A stretch of 64,000 nucleotides of DNA from Candidatus Nitrosoglobus terrae (lineage in GTDB: Bacteria > Pseudomonadota > Gammaproteobacteria > Nitrosococcales > Nitrosococcaceae): contig NZ_AP014836.1 in the NCBI RefSeq assembly GCF_002356115.1, positions 1 to 64,000 of the forward strand. Reading direction: 5' to 3'. Below, piece after piece: positions 48,515-58,684 of the stretch (the stretch's first letter is position 1; each line of letters begins with the position of its first letter). Both the position numbers and the translations under genes were made by a program. A model generated the notes under the pieces. It was not told where the DNA came from and did no database searches. It saw only the letters and a program-made list of their open reading frames with translations.

Positions 48515-49147
48515 GTGAGTGATAAAGAACTTAAGATAGCAGACCCGCGGAGATCTCGATGGATTATTTTAATTATTTTTATTATCTCCGCTCTCCCTGT
48601 AATAAGTGCTTGGTGGATTTTAAAAAAATTACCAGAGAAAGGAAAATTTGCTACTAGCAATTACGGGGAACTTATTACTCCAGTAATACCCATTAAAGAT
48701 AATATGATCCTTAAAATGCTAACAGATGAGAGTTTTGCTACCTCTAAGCTTAAGGGGAAATGGACATTAATTATCTTTGGATCTTCTGAGTGTACAGATA
48801 AATGCCAAGAAAACCTCTATAAAACAAGGCAGGTGCGCTTAGCTTTAGGTAATAAAGATATGTATCGAATCCAGCGATTATGGGTAACTAATAATGTAAA
48901 TGCTTTAAATGGGGTAAATTGGGTACAAAAAGAGCACCCGGATTTACTCGTAGCCTCTGAAGAGGGAGAAAATAAGGAATTCTCAAATCAATTTATGCTA
49001 CCAAATGTTTTGGATCCAATGATAAGCCAGCGAGTTTATATTGTAGATCCTTTAGAAAATATTATGATGAGCTACCCATCTAATGAGAAAGCTGAGCATA
49101 TTCTCAAAGATCTTAAGCGCTTGTTGTTTGTTTCACATATAGGGTAA
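48515..49147 (+). CDS. Membrane-anchored SCO-like thioredoxin-fold protein
   Basis: The 210 residues have one N-terminal span (about 16-35) and a periplasmic domain resembling thioredoxin-fold proteins. GKWTLIIFGSSECTDKCQ places a CxxxC pair at cysteines 93 and 97, the same spacing as the copper-binding motif of SCO proteins, although the rest of the motif and the distal SCO histidine are not evident. Homologues lie between surf1 and ctaA in many proteobacteria without a named function. A role in CuA assembly or thiol maintenance is plausible inference. The start is GTG with AAGGTG upstream. Confidence 0.8.
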   Translation: MSDKELKIADPRRSRWIILIIFIISALPVISAWWILKKLPEKGKFATSNYGELITPVIPIKDNMILKMLTDESFATSKLKGKWTLIIFGSSECTDKCQENLYKTRQVRLALGNKDMYRIQRLWVTNNVNALNGVNWVQKEHPDLLVASEEGENKEFSNQFMLPNVLDPMISQRVYIVDPLENIMMSYPSNEKAEHILKDLKRLLFVSHIG

Positions 49148-49160
49148 TAAGTAAGCTACT

Positions 49161-50195
49161 ATGAGCCGTTTTTTTGTCACTCTTATTTCAATAATCAGTT
49201 TTCTAGCTTTAGTAATTGTAGTATTAGGAGCTTACGTGCGTCTTTCAGATGCGGGATTAAGCTGCCCTGATTGGCCCGGATGCTATCAGCAATTGCTAGC
49301 GCCTACTACTAATCAACAAATTGATCAGGCTAATTCTCTTTATCCAGAGCGTCCTGTAGATACGGGTAAAGCTTGGAAGGAGATGATCCACCGCTATCTT
49401 GCTGGGATATTAGGCTTTCTAATTTTAATTGCTGCTGTAACTGCTTGTTTAAATCGCTCTAATCCTAAACAAATAATAGCTTTACCTTTATTTCTAGTTG
49501 GATTAGTAGGGTTTCAGGCGGCGCTAGGGATGTGGACTGTTACTCTACTTGTGCAACCTGCGATTGTAACACTGCATCTTATCGGGGGTATGGCATTATT
49601 GTCTTTAGCATGGTGGCTAGTGTTACGGCAGCGACAGGCGTTAGCACCTATTCAGCAAAGAATTGTTTGGTATTCTCCAGCTTTTAAAGCTTGGTCTCTC
49701 ATAGGGTTAGTTTTTTTAGGATTACAACTTACCTTGGGCGGCTGGACTAGCACTAATTACGCAGGTTTTTACTGCCAAGATTTCCCTACATGCCAAGGAC
49801 AATGGTGGCCTACCATGGATTTTCGCGATGCCTTTACGTTTTGGCGGCCACTAGGAGAAAATTATGAAGGAGGCCGGCTTACCCTTGAGGCGGCAACCGC
49901 TATTCATGTCACCCATAGAATTATCGCTATGATAGTTTTGGCAGTATTAACTGCTGTTGGCTTACGAGCGGCATTAGGGCGAGGAACTTTGGCGCTACGC
50001 AAAACTGGGTGGGTGATGATTGCGTTGGTTTTTACTCAAGTGACATTAGGAATAGCTACTGCCATGGCAGGGATACCATTAGCATTGGCGGTAGCCCATA
50101 ATGCAGTAGCTGCTTTATTGCTGCTTACTGTCATTACTTTGAATCATTTGCTCCATCCCACAGGACATCCATCGCAAGGAGCTACGAAACTATGA
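49161..50195 (+). CDS. ctaA: Haem A synthase (COX15/CtaA)
   Basis: Oxidises the C8 methyl of haem O to give haem A for the aa3 oxidase. The 344 residues contain eight spans. RLSDAGLSCPDWPGCY near the start, HRYLAGILG, LHLIGGMALLSLAWW, FYCQDFPTCQG and HVTHRIIAM supply the conserved histidines and cysteine pairs. Its stop overlaps the ctaB start by four bases (ATGA at 50192-50195). Confidence 0.96.
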   Translation: MSRFFVTLISIISFLALVIVVLGAYVRLSDAGLSCPDWPGCYQQLLAPTTNQQIDQANSLYPERPVDTGKAWKEMIHRYLAGILGFLILIAAVTACLNRSNPKQIIALPLFLVGLVGFQAALGMWTVTLLVQPAIVTLHLIGGMALLSLAWWLVLRQRQALAPIQQRIVWYSPAFKAWSLIGLVFLGLQLTLGGWTSTNYAGFYCQDFPTCQGQWWPTMDFRDAFTFWRPLGENYEGGRLTLEAATAIHVTHRIIAMIVLAVLTAVGLRAALGRGTLALRKTGWVMIALVFTQVTLGIATAMAGIPLALAVAHNAVAALLLLTVITLNHLLHPTGHPSQGATKL

Positions 50196-51094
50196 CAGCA
50201 ATTACTTTAATTCTCCGGGGAGCTTTAACTAATTGGCGGGAATATCTTGTACTTTGTAAGCCACGTATTGTTTCCCTCATTGTATTTACTGCTATTGTTG
50301 GTATGTTTTTATCTGTCCCAGGTCTTGCGCCTTGGCCAGTATTTTTATTTGGTACTCTTGGTATAGGTTTAGGAGCTGCTTCTGCTGCAGCTATTAACCA
50401 CTTAATAGATGAAAAAGCTGATGCCGTAATGAATCGTACGCAAGCTAGGCCTCTTCCAACAGGTAAACTTACTCGGGAGCAGGCTCTAATTTTTGCGATT
50501 ACATTGGGTGTTTTGTCAATGGTAATCCTATATTTTCTCATTAACCCTTTAACAGCTTGGTTAACTTTAGCTTCTATGGTGGGTTACGGGATTATCTATA
50601 CAGCATTTCTTAAACGAACTACGCCACAAAATATTGTACTAGGAGGGGCTTCTGGGGCGATGCCTCCAGTATTGGGATGGACAGCGGCCACAGGTGAATT
50701 GCATGTTCATGCCTTTCTTTTATTTCTTATTATATTTGTGTGGACGCCACCTCATTTTTGGGCTCTTGCAGTAGCGCGCCGAGATGAATATGGGCGTGCA
50801 AATTTCCCTATGCTACCGGTTACCCATGGCGTTGATTTTACTAAACAACAGGTAGTACTTTATACTTTTCTATTGTTTGCTGTTAGCTTGCTACCCTTTG
50901 TTAGTAAGATGAGCGGACTGATTTATTTAGCAGGAGCTATAGGGTTGGGAGGATATTTTTTATATCTCGCATTTGCACTTTATAGACATACTAGTAATGA
51001 GCTTGCTATGAAGACTTTTGGGTATTCTATATTTTATTTAGCAGCATTGTTTGCATTTTTACTTATAGATCACTATTTACCAAGTTTCTTATAA
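50192..51094 (+). CDS. ctaB: Protohaem IX farnesyltransferase (haem O synthase)
   Basis: Attaches the farnesyl tail to haem B, the first step toward haem A. The 300 residues contain about nine spans, the allylic-diphosphate motif NHLIDEKADAVMNRTQARPLP, trimmed to its core DEKADAVMNRT, and the second acidic motif in the RRDEYGRANFPMLPV loop. It ends the oxidase gene run; a hairpin follows at 51112-51142. Confidence 0.97.
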   Translation: MTAITLILRGALTNWREYLVLCKPRIVSLIVFTAIVGMFLSVPGLAPWPVFLFGTLGIGLGAASAAAINHLIDEKADAVMNRTQARPLPTGKLTREQALIFAITLGVLSMVILYFLINPLTAWLTLASMVGYGIIYTAFLKRTTPQNIVLGGASGAMPPVLGWTAATGELHVHAFLLFLIIFVWTPPHFWALAVARRDEYGRANFPMLPVTHGVDFTKQQVVLYTFLLFAVSLLPFVSKMSGLIYLAGAIGLGGYFLYLAFALYRHTSNELAMKTFGYSIFYLAALFAFLLIDHYLPSFL

Positions 51095-51111
51095 AATCGT
51101 CTAGCTTAGCT

Positions 51112-51142
51112 AGGGAGGAGTTAAGCGGTATAACTCCTCCTT
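51112..51142. terminator. Hairpin terminator between convergent ctaB and murJ
   Basis: Bases 51114-51123 pair exactly with 51131-51140 around a seven-base loop, and one or two further pairs extend the base. On the plus strand TTGGTTTTATAA follows, a modest T-rich stretch. The position 20 bases after the ctaB stop and before the murJ stop fits a shared terminator. Confidence 0.6.
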
Positions 51143-51173
51143 GGTTTTATAATAGAAAATTTTATTTTTTAGA

Positions 51174-52709
51174 TTAAGTTAAGATTAGCATACGTGGTCT
51201 AACACCTATAATTAATAGAGCACTAAGATAAGTAACCCCTGCAACGCTAATTAGTAATATAAGATGACTCATTCTAGTTATTAGACCCCAGTTTAACCAG
51301 CTTGCTGAAGGCGGCGCTAGCCAAAATAGCGCAGCAGCCATGAAAATAGTGGCAAGACCAATCTGCCAACTAAATGTAAACCACCCAGGTTGAGCTTGAT
51401 AGCTTCCCTGTTGTTTTAAAGCCAAAAGTAGTAGAGCTGCATTAAGCCAAGCAGACAGGGAGGTGGCTAGAGCAAGGCCGGTATGGGCTAAAGGTAAAAT
51501 TAAGGCTCCATTTAAAATTATGTTACTGAGCATAGCAATAATAGCAATTCGTACTGGCGTTTTGGTATCCTGTCGGGCATAAAACCCAGGGGCTAGAATT
51601 TTAATAAGCATAAAAGGAACTAAGCCAAAACTATAAGCAATAAGACTATGGGAAGCCATAATTGCATCATAGCTACTAAATTTTCCATATTGGAATAAAG
51701 TGATAAGAATTGGTTTAGCGAGTATCATAAGCCCTACCGCAGCGGGTACGCCAACAAGGCAGCCCCAACGTAACGCCCAATCAAGTGTACGTATAAAATC
51801 TTTAGTTGATGCTTGGTTGTGTTTTTCTGAGAGGCTAGGAAGTATGACCGTAGCTAGTGCAATACCGAAGATTCCAAGGGGAAACTCCACTAGGCGATCT
51901 GAGTAATAAAGCCAAGATACGCTACCAGTTACTAAAAATGAGGCAAGTAGAGTATCAATAAGAAGATTTATCTGTGATACGGAGCTCCCAAGGATAGCAG
52001 GTAACATTAATGTAAAGACTCGCTGAACGCCCGGATCTTTCCATTTAGCACTGGGTTTTGGTAAAAGTTTTAACCGAATAAGAAAAGGGATTTGAAACAA
52101 TAATTGTATTAGACCGGCAAAGAAAACCCCCCACGCTAGAGCAGTAACTGGCGTTAGCATATAAGGAGCAACCCATAGTGCTGAGGCAATAAGCACTAAA
52201 TTTAGAAATATAGGAGTGATTGCTGGTACACCAAATTGTTTATAGGTATTTAGGATTCCGGCCGCAAGTGCAGTGAGGGAAATAAAGAACAAATAAGGGA
52301 AAGTAACCCGTAATAAGCTGACTGCAAGTTGATACTTATCTGAGTCCCCTATAAATCCTGGAGCGAATATTACAACCCATAGTGGTGCTCCTATAATTCC
52401 TATTAGGGTTACTAGCAGCACTACTAGCCCTAAAGTTCCGGTTACTCGATTGATTAGCTGTTGGATTTCTGTAGGATTTCCTTGCATGAAGTATGATGAA
52501 AATACTGGCACAAAAGACTGAGAGAAAGCGCCTTCTGCAAATAATCGTCGTAGAAAATTAGGGATCTTAAAGGCTACAAAAAAAGCATCAGCTGCTAATC
52601 CAGCCCCAAAAGCTTGAGCGATTACCATATCGCGAACAAAGCCTAGTATTCTTGAGAATAAGGTGGCGCTACCAACAATAGCTGTAGATTTGAGTAAACT
52701 GATGCTCAT
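51174..52709 (-). CDS. murJ: Lipid II flippase MurJ
   Basis: Flips lipid II across the inner membrane for peptidoglycan synthesis. The 511 residues give about fourteen spans. Family stretches are GSATLFSRILGFVRDMVIA at the N terminus, FKIPNFLRRLFAEGAFSQSF, trimmed, with conserved arginines, and GQINLLIDTLLAS-like SQINLLIDTLLASFL. It is divergent from rpsT, as in many gammaproteobacteria. Confidence 0.96.
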   Translation of the reverse strand: MSISLLKSTAIVGSATLFSRILGFVRDMVIAQAFGAGLAADAFFVAFKIPNFLRRLFAEGAFSQSFVPVFSSYFMQGNPTEIQQLINRVTGTLGLVVLLVTLIGIIGAPLWVVIFAPGFIGDSDKYQLAVSLLRVTFPYLFFISLTALAAGILNTYKQFGVPAITPIFLNLVLIASALWVAPYMLTPVTALAWGVFFAGLIQLLFQIPFLIRLKLLPKPSAKWKDPGVQRVFTLMLPAILGSSVSQINLLIDTLLASFLVTGSVSWLYYSDRLVEFPLGIFGIALATVILPSLSEKHNQASTKDFIRTLDWALRWGCLVGVPAAVGLMILAKPILITLFQYGKFSSYDAIMASHSLIAYSFGLVPFMLIKILAPGFYARQDTKTPVRIAIIAMLSNIILNGALILPLAHTGLALATSLSAWLNAALLLLALKQQGSYQAQPGWFTFSWQIGLATIFMAAALFWLAPPSASWLNWGLITRMSHLILLISVAGVTYLSALLIIGVRPRMLILT

Positions 52710-52834
52710 AAATTAGATTGGATAGGTTGCATATTTAAATTGTTTTCTAGAAGAAAGAGATAGATTATTTTATAGATAGATATTTACAATTACTATGAAA
52801 GTTGGCATTATTTAAATTTTTAAGATTATATTCT

Positions 52835-52840
52835 AGGAGG
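52835..52840 (+). promoter_or_regulatory. Ribosome binding site that selects the UUG start of rpsT
   Basis: AGGAGG at 52835-52840 is a perfect Shine-Dalgarno. The upstream in-frame ATG at 52842 is only one base away and cannot be used efficiently, while the TTG at 52848 is seven bases away, the optimal distance. Confidence 0.8.
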
Positions 52841-52847
52841 TATGATT

Positions 52848-53111
52848 TTGGCTAATACACAGCAAGCTCGTAAACGCGTTCGTCAGGCTGAAGAACAGCG
52901 TGCTCATAATAAGAGTCAGCTTTCTATGATGCGTACTTATATAAAGAAGGTTGTGAAAGCAATTACATCTGGGGATAAAGATGAAGCAGTAACTGCTTAT
53001 AAGGCAGCAGTTCCAATATTAGATCGTTTAGCGCGTAAGGGATTAATTCATACTAATAAAGCTGCTCGCCATAAGAGTCGGTTAAATGCAAAGGTTCAAG
53101 CAATAGTTTGA
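52848..53111 (+). CDS. rpsT: 30S ribosomal protein S20
   Basis: Primary 16S rRNA-binding protein. Starting at TTG 52848 gives 87 residues beginning (M)[14 protein letters not shown], the standard S20 N terminus, with [18 protein letters not shown] at the end. An ATG six bases upstream would add two residues but lies too close to the Shine-Dalgarno. E. coli rpsT also uses UUG, and this weak start is part of its translational self-control, so the same regulation may apply. Confidence 0.96.
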   Translation: MANTQQARKRVRQAEEQRAHNKSQLSMMRTYIKKVVKAITSGDKDEAVTAYKAAVPILDRLARKGLIHTNKAARHKSRLNAKVQAIV

Positions 53112-53134
53112 TTTATAAAAAAATACCTGTAGGG

Positions 53135-54265
53135 TTAAAGTAATACTAAATTATCCCTATGAATAAGTTCTTCTTCACTAATATAACCTAATATTTGTTC
53201 TATTTGGCTGCTAGATCGACCGAGGATTCGTCTAGTTTCTTCAGCGTTATAATTAATGAGACCTCGAGCAATCTCTTGGGATTTTAAGGGATCTATGCAG
53301 CTTACAAGCTCGCCACGCGCGAAATGGCCATCGCAAGCTAGAACGCCAACAGGTAATAGGCTTCGTCCTGATTCGCTAATAACTTTAATAGCGCCTGAAT
53401 CCAACTGTAAGAATCCCTTAGTTTGTAACTGGCCGGCTAGCCATTGTTTACGAGCTGCAAGAGGCTCAGTATTAGGCCATAATAGGGTACCAATAGCCTC
53501 ACCTTGAGCGATCCGTTGAAGCACACTTGGCTCTTTACCTGAAGCTATAACCGTGGTAGTTCCGGAGCGCCCAGCTCGTCTAGCCGCTTTGATTTTAGTA
53601 ATCATACCGCCACGCCCTAAAGCGCTTGTTCCAGAGCTAGCCATAGCATCAAGCGTAGGATCATTAGCGGCTGCTGCAGGAATGAGCTGAGCATTAGGGC
53701 TATGCCGCGGATCAGCATTAAACAATCCAGCCTGATCAGTTAGGATTACTAAAAGATCGGCTTCTATTAAATTAGCCACCATAGCTGATAGCGTATCGTT
53801 ATCCCCAAAACGGATTTCCTCTGTAGCTACAGTATCATTTTCATTGATAATAGGTACAACGCCTAGAGATATAAGTGTGCGTAAGGTGCTACGAGCATTA
53901 ATATAGCGGTTACGGTTAGTCAAATCATCATGTGTAAGTAATACTTGTGCTGTGCATTGATTATGCTGCTGAAACTGAGCTTCATAGGTCTGGATAAGCC
54001 CCATTTGGCCAATGGCTGCTGCCGCTTGCAGTTTGTTTAAAGTTCGGGGACGCTGATACCAGCCTAGCCGCTGCATACCCGCAGCTACTGATCCTGAGGA
54101 TACAAGCACAACTTCATATCCCTTATTTCTCAGGTTAGCGATATGGTTAGCTAGATCTTGTATACGGTTAATATCTAGACTACGGTTACTGGTAGTCAGT
54201 AAGGCACTACCAATCTTTATTACCCATCGACGGGTAGTAATTAAACGATTGCGATAATCGTCCAT
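53135..54265 (-). CDS. proB: Glutamate 5-kinase
   Basis: Phosphorylates glutamate in the first step of proline synthesis. The 376 residues have an amino-acid kinase domain ([10 protein letters not shown] at the start, [36 protein letters not shown], in part) and a C-terminal PUA domain from about residue 285. Its proline feedback site is presumably in the kinase part. It follows obg by 18 bases, giving the order rplU-rpmA-obg-proB. Confidence 0.97.
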   Translation of the reverse strand: MDDYRNRLITTRRWVIKIGSALLTTSNRSLDINRIQDLANHIANLRNKGYEVVLVSSGSVAAGMQRLGWYQRPRTLNKLQAAAAIGQMGLIQTYEAQFQQHNQCTAQVLLTHDDLTNRNRYINARSTLRTLISLGVVPIINENDTVATEEIRFGDNDTLSAMVANLIEADLLVILTDQAGLFNADPRHSPNAQLIPAAAANDPTLDAMASSGTSALGRGGMITKIKAARRAGRSGTTTVIASGKEPSVLQRIAQGEAIGTLLWPNTEPLAARKQWLAGQLQTKGFLQLDSGAIKVISESGRSLLPVGVLACDGHFARGELVSCIDPLKSQEIARGLINYNAEETRRILGRSSSQIEQILGYISEEELIHRDNLVLL

Positions 54266-54283
54266 AATTTTATTCAGATAACG

Positions 54284-55324
<1,041 letters not shown>

Positions 55325-55382
55325 TTATCTTGATAAAATCATCGCTAAATACCCATTTATTCTTACTTATTAGCGATTGTTT

Positions 55383-55640
55383 TTACACTGTGATAATATT
55401 TACATAAGTACGGTTATGAGGCCCTTTAGTAGTAAATTTGACTTTTCCCGTTGCTGTAGCATATAGGGTATGATCACGGCCAATGCCTACATTGGTTCCC
55501 GGAAGAAAGCGAGTGCCTCGCTGCCTTACTAGAATATTTCCAGCTAATACCTGCTGACCTCCAAATCGTTTAACGCCTAAGCGTTTAGATTCTGAGTCGC
55601 GGCCATTTCGTGAGCTACCCCCTGCCTTTTTGTGTGCCAT
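55383..55640 (-). CDS. rpmA: 50S ribosomal protein L27
   Basis: The 85 residues begin [20 protein letters not shown] and continue with [21 protein letters not shown], the typical L27 core whose N terminus reaches the peptidyl-transferase centre. It is 17 bases after rplU and expressed with it. Confidence 0.98.
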   Translation of the reverse strand: MAHKKAGGSSRNGRDSESKRLGVKRFGGQQVLAGNILVRQRGTRFLPGTNVGIGRDHTLYATATGKVKFTTKGPHNRTYVNIITV

Positions 55641-55657
55641 ATTTTTATTACCTCAAG

Positions 55658-55972
55658 TTAGCCTGTAGAAATACTATCAATATGTAATTCTGTAAAATAC
55701 TGACGATGTCCCATTCGCTTACGAAAATGCTTTCGACGACGAAATTTAATTATGGTAATTTTTTTACCTCGGCCATGATTTTGAATAGTGGCGCTCACTT
55801 TTCCACCATTAATATATGGGGTACCAACTTGAATACTGTCTTCATTAGCTACTAATAATACTTGGTCAAGTGTAATATTAGCGCCTTCATCAGCATTAAT
55901 TTTCTCTACTCGGAGGATATCTCCTTCCTGGACTCGATATTGCTTTCCGCCAGTTTTAATGACTGCGTACAT
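55658..55972 (-). CDS. rplU: 50S ribosomal protein L21
   Basis: The 104 residues begin [18 protein letters not shown] and end with [20 protein letters not shown], matching L21. It is the first gene of the rplU-rpmA-obg-proB run and divergent from ispB across 241 bases, the common arrangement in gammaproteobacteria. Confidence 0.98.
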   Translation of the reverse strand: MYAVIKTGGKQYRVQEGDILRVEKINADEGANITLDQVLLVANEDSIQVGTPYINGGKVSATIQNHGRGKKITIIKFRRRKHFRKRMGHRQYFTELHIDSISTG

Positions 55973-56213
55973 TGATTACTTTCCTGATTAATGAGGTTAT
56001 TTCACTTAATAAAATATAAATCTTTATTAAATAAGATCTTACTTAAATATTATTATAACAAAGATAATTTTAAACTACTCTCCTTTAAATAGTCGAGAGG
56101 GAGAGATGATATGATGTGAAATCTAGCAATTTTTGAGTATAACAAGGTATTATTAGCTACGATGTTAGCATATACAAAAATCTTATTTTATTTAACTGGG
56201 TTTTAAAAATATT

Positions 56214-57182
56214 TTGAATATACAACCCATTTACGATCTCATCGCTGATGATATGCAATCTGTTAATGCAATGATTCAGCAGCAATTACGTTCCGATGTA
56301 ATACTTATCAATCAGTTAGGTCATTATATTATTAATAGTGGTGGGAAACGGTTACGTCCAATAGTAGTTTTACTGAGTGCTCGTGCTTTTGATTACTTGG
56401 GCTCAGAGCATATTGATATAGCAGCTATTATTGAATTTATTCATACTGCTACTCTACTTCATGATGATGTGGTTGACTCTTCGCAGTTACGACGTGGGCA
56501 AAAAACAGCTAATAATATTTGGGGTAGCGAGGCGAGTGTTTTGGTGGGTGATTTCCTCTACTCTCGTGCTTTTGAAATGATGGTAAACGTAAATAGTATG
56601 CGCGTAATGGAAATTTTAGCCCATACTACTAATACCATCGCTGAAGGTGAAGTGATGCAGCTCCTCAATTGCCATGATCCTGATACAAGCGAAGAGCGAT
56701 ATTTAAATGTTATACGTAGTAAGACAGCTAAATTATTTGAGGCGGCAACTCAGCTAGGTGCGGTGCTGTGCTGTCGGCCTACTGCTGAGGAAGAAGCAAT
56801 GGCGGCCTACGGTATGCACTTGGGAACAGCCTTTCAGCTAACTGATGATGTGCTAGATTATAGTGCTTCCAGTAAAGATTTAGGTAAAAATATAGGTGAT
56901 GATCTGGCAGAAGGTAAGCCGACATTACCTCTTATTTATGCAATACGTAATGGGACCACCTCGCAGGCTAAAATTATTCGAGATGCTATTGAGAGTGGAG
57001 GTCTTGATAATTTATCCGATGTTATTAAGACTATTGAGTCTACTGGAGCTGCTGCTTATACTGCAGAAATTGCTCGCTGTGAAGCTGATAAGGCAATACA
57101 GAAAATTAGAAATATTCCAGCTTCACCTTACCAAGAAGCGCTATTAAATTTAGCTAAATTTGCAGTTTATCGGACTTATTGA
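56214..57182 (+). CDS. ispB: Octaprenyl diphosphate synthase
   Basis: Makes the long isoprenoid chain for ubiquinone. The 322 residues include the first aspartate-rich motif LLHDDVVDSSQLRRG (aspartates 84, 85 and 88), GGKRLRP upstream of it and the second motif LTDDVLDY near residue 214. The start is TTG at 56214; translation from it aligns with the E. coli IspB N terminus, and the next ATG would drop thirteen conserved residues. A tRNA-Pro gene follows five bases after its stop. Confidence 0.95.
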   Translation: MNIQPIYDLIADDMQSVNAMIQQQLRSDVILINQLGHYIINSGGKRLRPIVVLLSARAFDYLGSEHIDIAAIIEFIHTATLLHDDVVDSSQLRRGQKTANNIWGSEASVLVGDFLYSRAFEMMVNVNSMRVMEILAHTTNTIAEGEVMQLLNCHDPDTSEERYLNVIRSKTAKLFEAATQLGAVLCCRPTAEEEAMAAYGMHLGTAFQLTDDVLDYSASSKDLGKNIGDDLAEGKPTLPLIYAIRNGTTSQAKIIRDAIESGGLDNLSDVIKTIESTGAAAYTAEIARCEADKAIQKIRNIPASPYQEALLNLAKFAVYRTY

Positions 57183-57187
57183 TATAT

Positions 57188-57264
57188 CGGGGTGTGGCTC
57201 AGCCTGGTAGAGCACTGCCTTCGGGAGGCAGGAGTCGCTGGTTCAAATCCAGTCACCCCGACCA
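57188..57264 (+). tRNA. tRNA-Pro (CGG anticodon)
   Basis: A complete 77-base cloverleaf with encoded CCA. The acceptor stem pairs CGGGGTG with CACCCCG, the D arm is GGCTCAGCCTGGTAGAGC, and the anticodon loop TTCGGGA gives CGG. The TpsiC arm contains GGTTCAAATCC. It lies directly after ispB and may share its transcript. Confidence 0.97.
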
Positions 57265-57301
57265 ATATTTAGTAACTACTTTAGGTGAAGTAGTCAATTT
57301 T

Positions 57302-57357
57302 GGCTGATGAGTTCTGTAGTATTGAGGTATTTACTACAACAAACAAACTCACCAGCC
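57302..57357. repeat. 56-base imperfect inverted repeat downstream of tRNA-Pro
   Basis: The outer arms 57302-57313 and 57346-57357 are complementary except for one base, and inside them 57315-57321 pairs exactly with 57332-57338 around a ten-base loop. The element therefore folds into a long two-part hairpin. It lies between the tRNA-Pro gene and the convergent sqr gene. It may be a processing or termination structure for the tRNA transcript, or a small repeat unit; no T-run follows. Confidence 0.5.
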
Positions 57358-57430
57358 TAGAAGTTAGTTCTTTGTTATGAATAACTTTAAATAAATTTGA
57401 AGGAGCAATATTAATGCTTAACGTGTATTG

Positions 57431-58684
57431 CTATTTAGTAGGTTCTACATAGCTGTTGTTATGTTTAAAGAACCATTCATAGCCTTTTAACATATAGTCC
57501 CAGTACATAATCGGTAAGCCTGTAACTTTAATCCACCAATTAAGCCACCGTTCTTTACGTGGATCAAGAGGAAAAGTAGGCGTTACTTTTCCGCCATAGA
57601 TAAACTCAGCCATTATGATCTTTCCGTAGGCGGTAGTAAGAGGACAAGAGGCGTAGCCATCGTAGCCTTCTTCTAATTCGCTGCCACTAATAAGATGTAA
57701 GAGATTTTTTACAACTACTGGAGCTTGCTTGCGAATAGCAGCAGCTGTTTTTGAATTGGGAGTGGAGCAAGCGTCTCCAAGCCCAAAGACATTTTTAAAC
57801 TGGATATGCTGCATAGAGTGTTTATGAACATCTATATAGCCGGCCTCATTGGCTAGAGGGCTAGACTTTATTACCTCCGGTGGACTTTGGGGTGGTGTTA
57901 CATGAAGCATATCAAAATCTAGCGTAACCCTCTCTCCTGGTTTTTCACCGCCAACTATCTCAAAAGTTGCTTGCTTAGCTTGGCCATCAACGGCAATCAG
58001 GTTATGCTGAAATTTAGCATGAATACCGTATCGGGCTACTACTTTATCTAATTCCCGAGAGAATAGAGGAACTCCAAACATTACTGAGCTTTGAGTACAA
58101 AAATAGAGATCGCAGTCACTTAAAACTCCTTTTTTACGTAAATGATCCGCTGTTAAATACGCTATTTTTTGAGGAGCTCCTGGGCATTTAAATGGCAGGG
58201 GGGGTTGAGTGAAAATAGCCTTATCTCCCTTATTAAGACCTTGAACACATTGCCATGTATAGGTAGCGTATTTAGGGGAGTAATTACTACAAACACCATT
58301 GCTTCCGATAGTATCTGTTAACCCTTCTATCTTCTCCCAATCTAATGCTAATCCTGGGCAAATAACTAGATAATCATAATTCACTGGATCTCCTGATGCT
58401 AATGTGACTTGATTATCATGAGGGTTAAAGTTTACTGCTGTATCGTGAATCCATTCTACTTGTTGTGGGATTAAGCTACCTTCAGATCGGCGCGTTTTCT
58501 CTAGCGAGTAGGCGCCGGCACCTACAAGCGTAAAAGCTGGTTGATAATAGTGATCCTCTGATGGTTCAACGATAGCGATACTTAGATCCTTACCTTTTTG
58601 GTTACGGCGTAAAGAGGCGGCTACTGTGATACCTGCGGTACCTCCTCCAATAATCAAAACTTGGTAATGTTTAGTGTCTGCCAT
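57431..58684 (-). CDS. sqr: Sulfide:quinone oxidoreductase, mitochondrial SQOR-like type
   Basis: Flavoprotein that oxidises sulfide to sulfane sulfur and reduces quinone. From the ATG at 58684 it has 417 residues; GAGG lies eight bases upstream. FAD-binding motifs are IIGGGTAGITVAASL, the second VICPGLALD and VFGLGDACSTPNSKTAAA. Cys167 in FKCPGAPQK and Cys347 in ASCPLTTAYGK match the two redox cysteines of human SQOR in context and spacing, and long stretches (EPSEDHYYQPAFTLVGAGA, MLHVTPPQSPPEV) are very close to it. No gene for persulfide dioxygenase or rhodanese lies beside it. Confidence 0.88.
   Translation of the reverse strand: MADTKHYQVLIIGGGTAGITVAASLRRNQKGKDLSIAIVEPSEDHYYQPAFTLVGAGAYSLEKTRRSEGSLIPQQVEWIHDTAVNFNPHDNQVTLASGDPVNYDYLVICPGLALDWEKIEGLTDTIGSNGVCSNYSPKYATYTWQCVQGLNKGDKAIFTQPPLPFKCPGAPQKIAYLTADHLRKKGVLSDCDLYFCTQSSVMFGVPLFSRELDKVVARYGIHAKFQHNLIAVDGQAKQATFEIVGGEKPGERVTLDFDMLHVTPPQSPPEVIKSSPLANEAGYIDVHKHSMQHIQFKNVFGLGDACSTPNSKTAAAIRKQAPVVVKNLLHLISGSELEEGYDGYASCPLTTAYGKIIMAEFIYGGKVTPTFPLDPRKERWLNWWIKVTGLPIMYWDYMLKGYEWFFKHNNSYVEPTK

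Noticed and set aside
57188-57264. tRNA-Pro considered as an integration site for a genomic island
   Set aside because: No integrase and no duplicated tRNA 3' end was found within the window.
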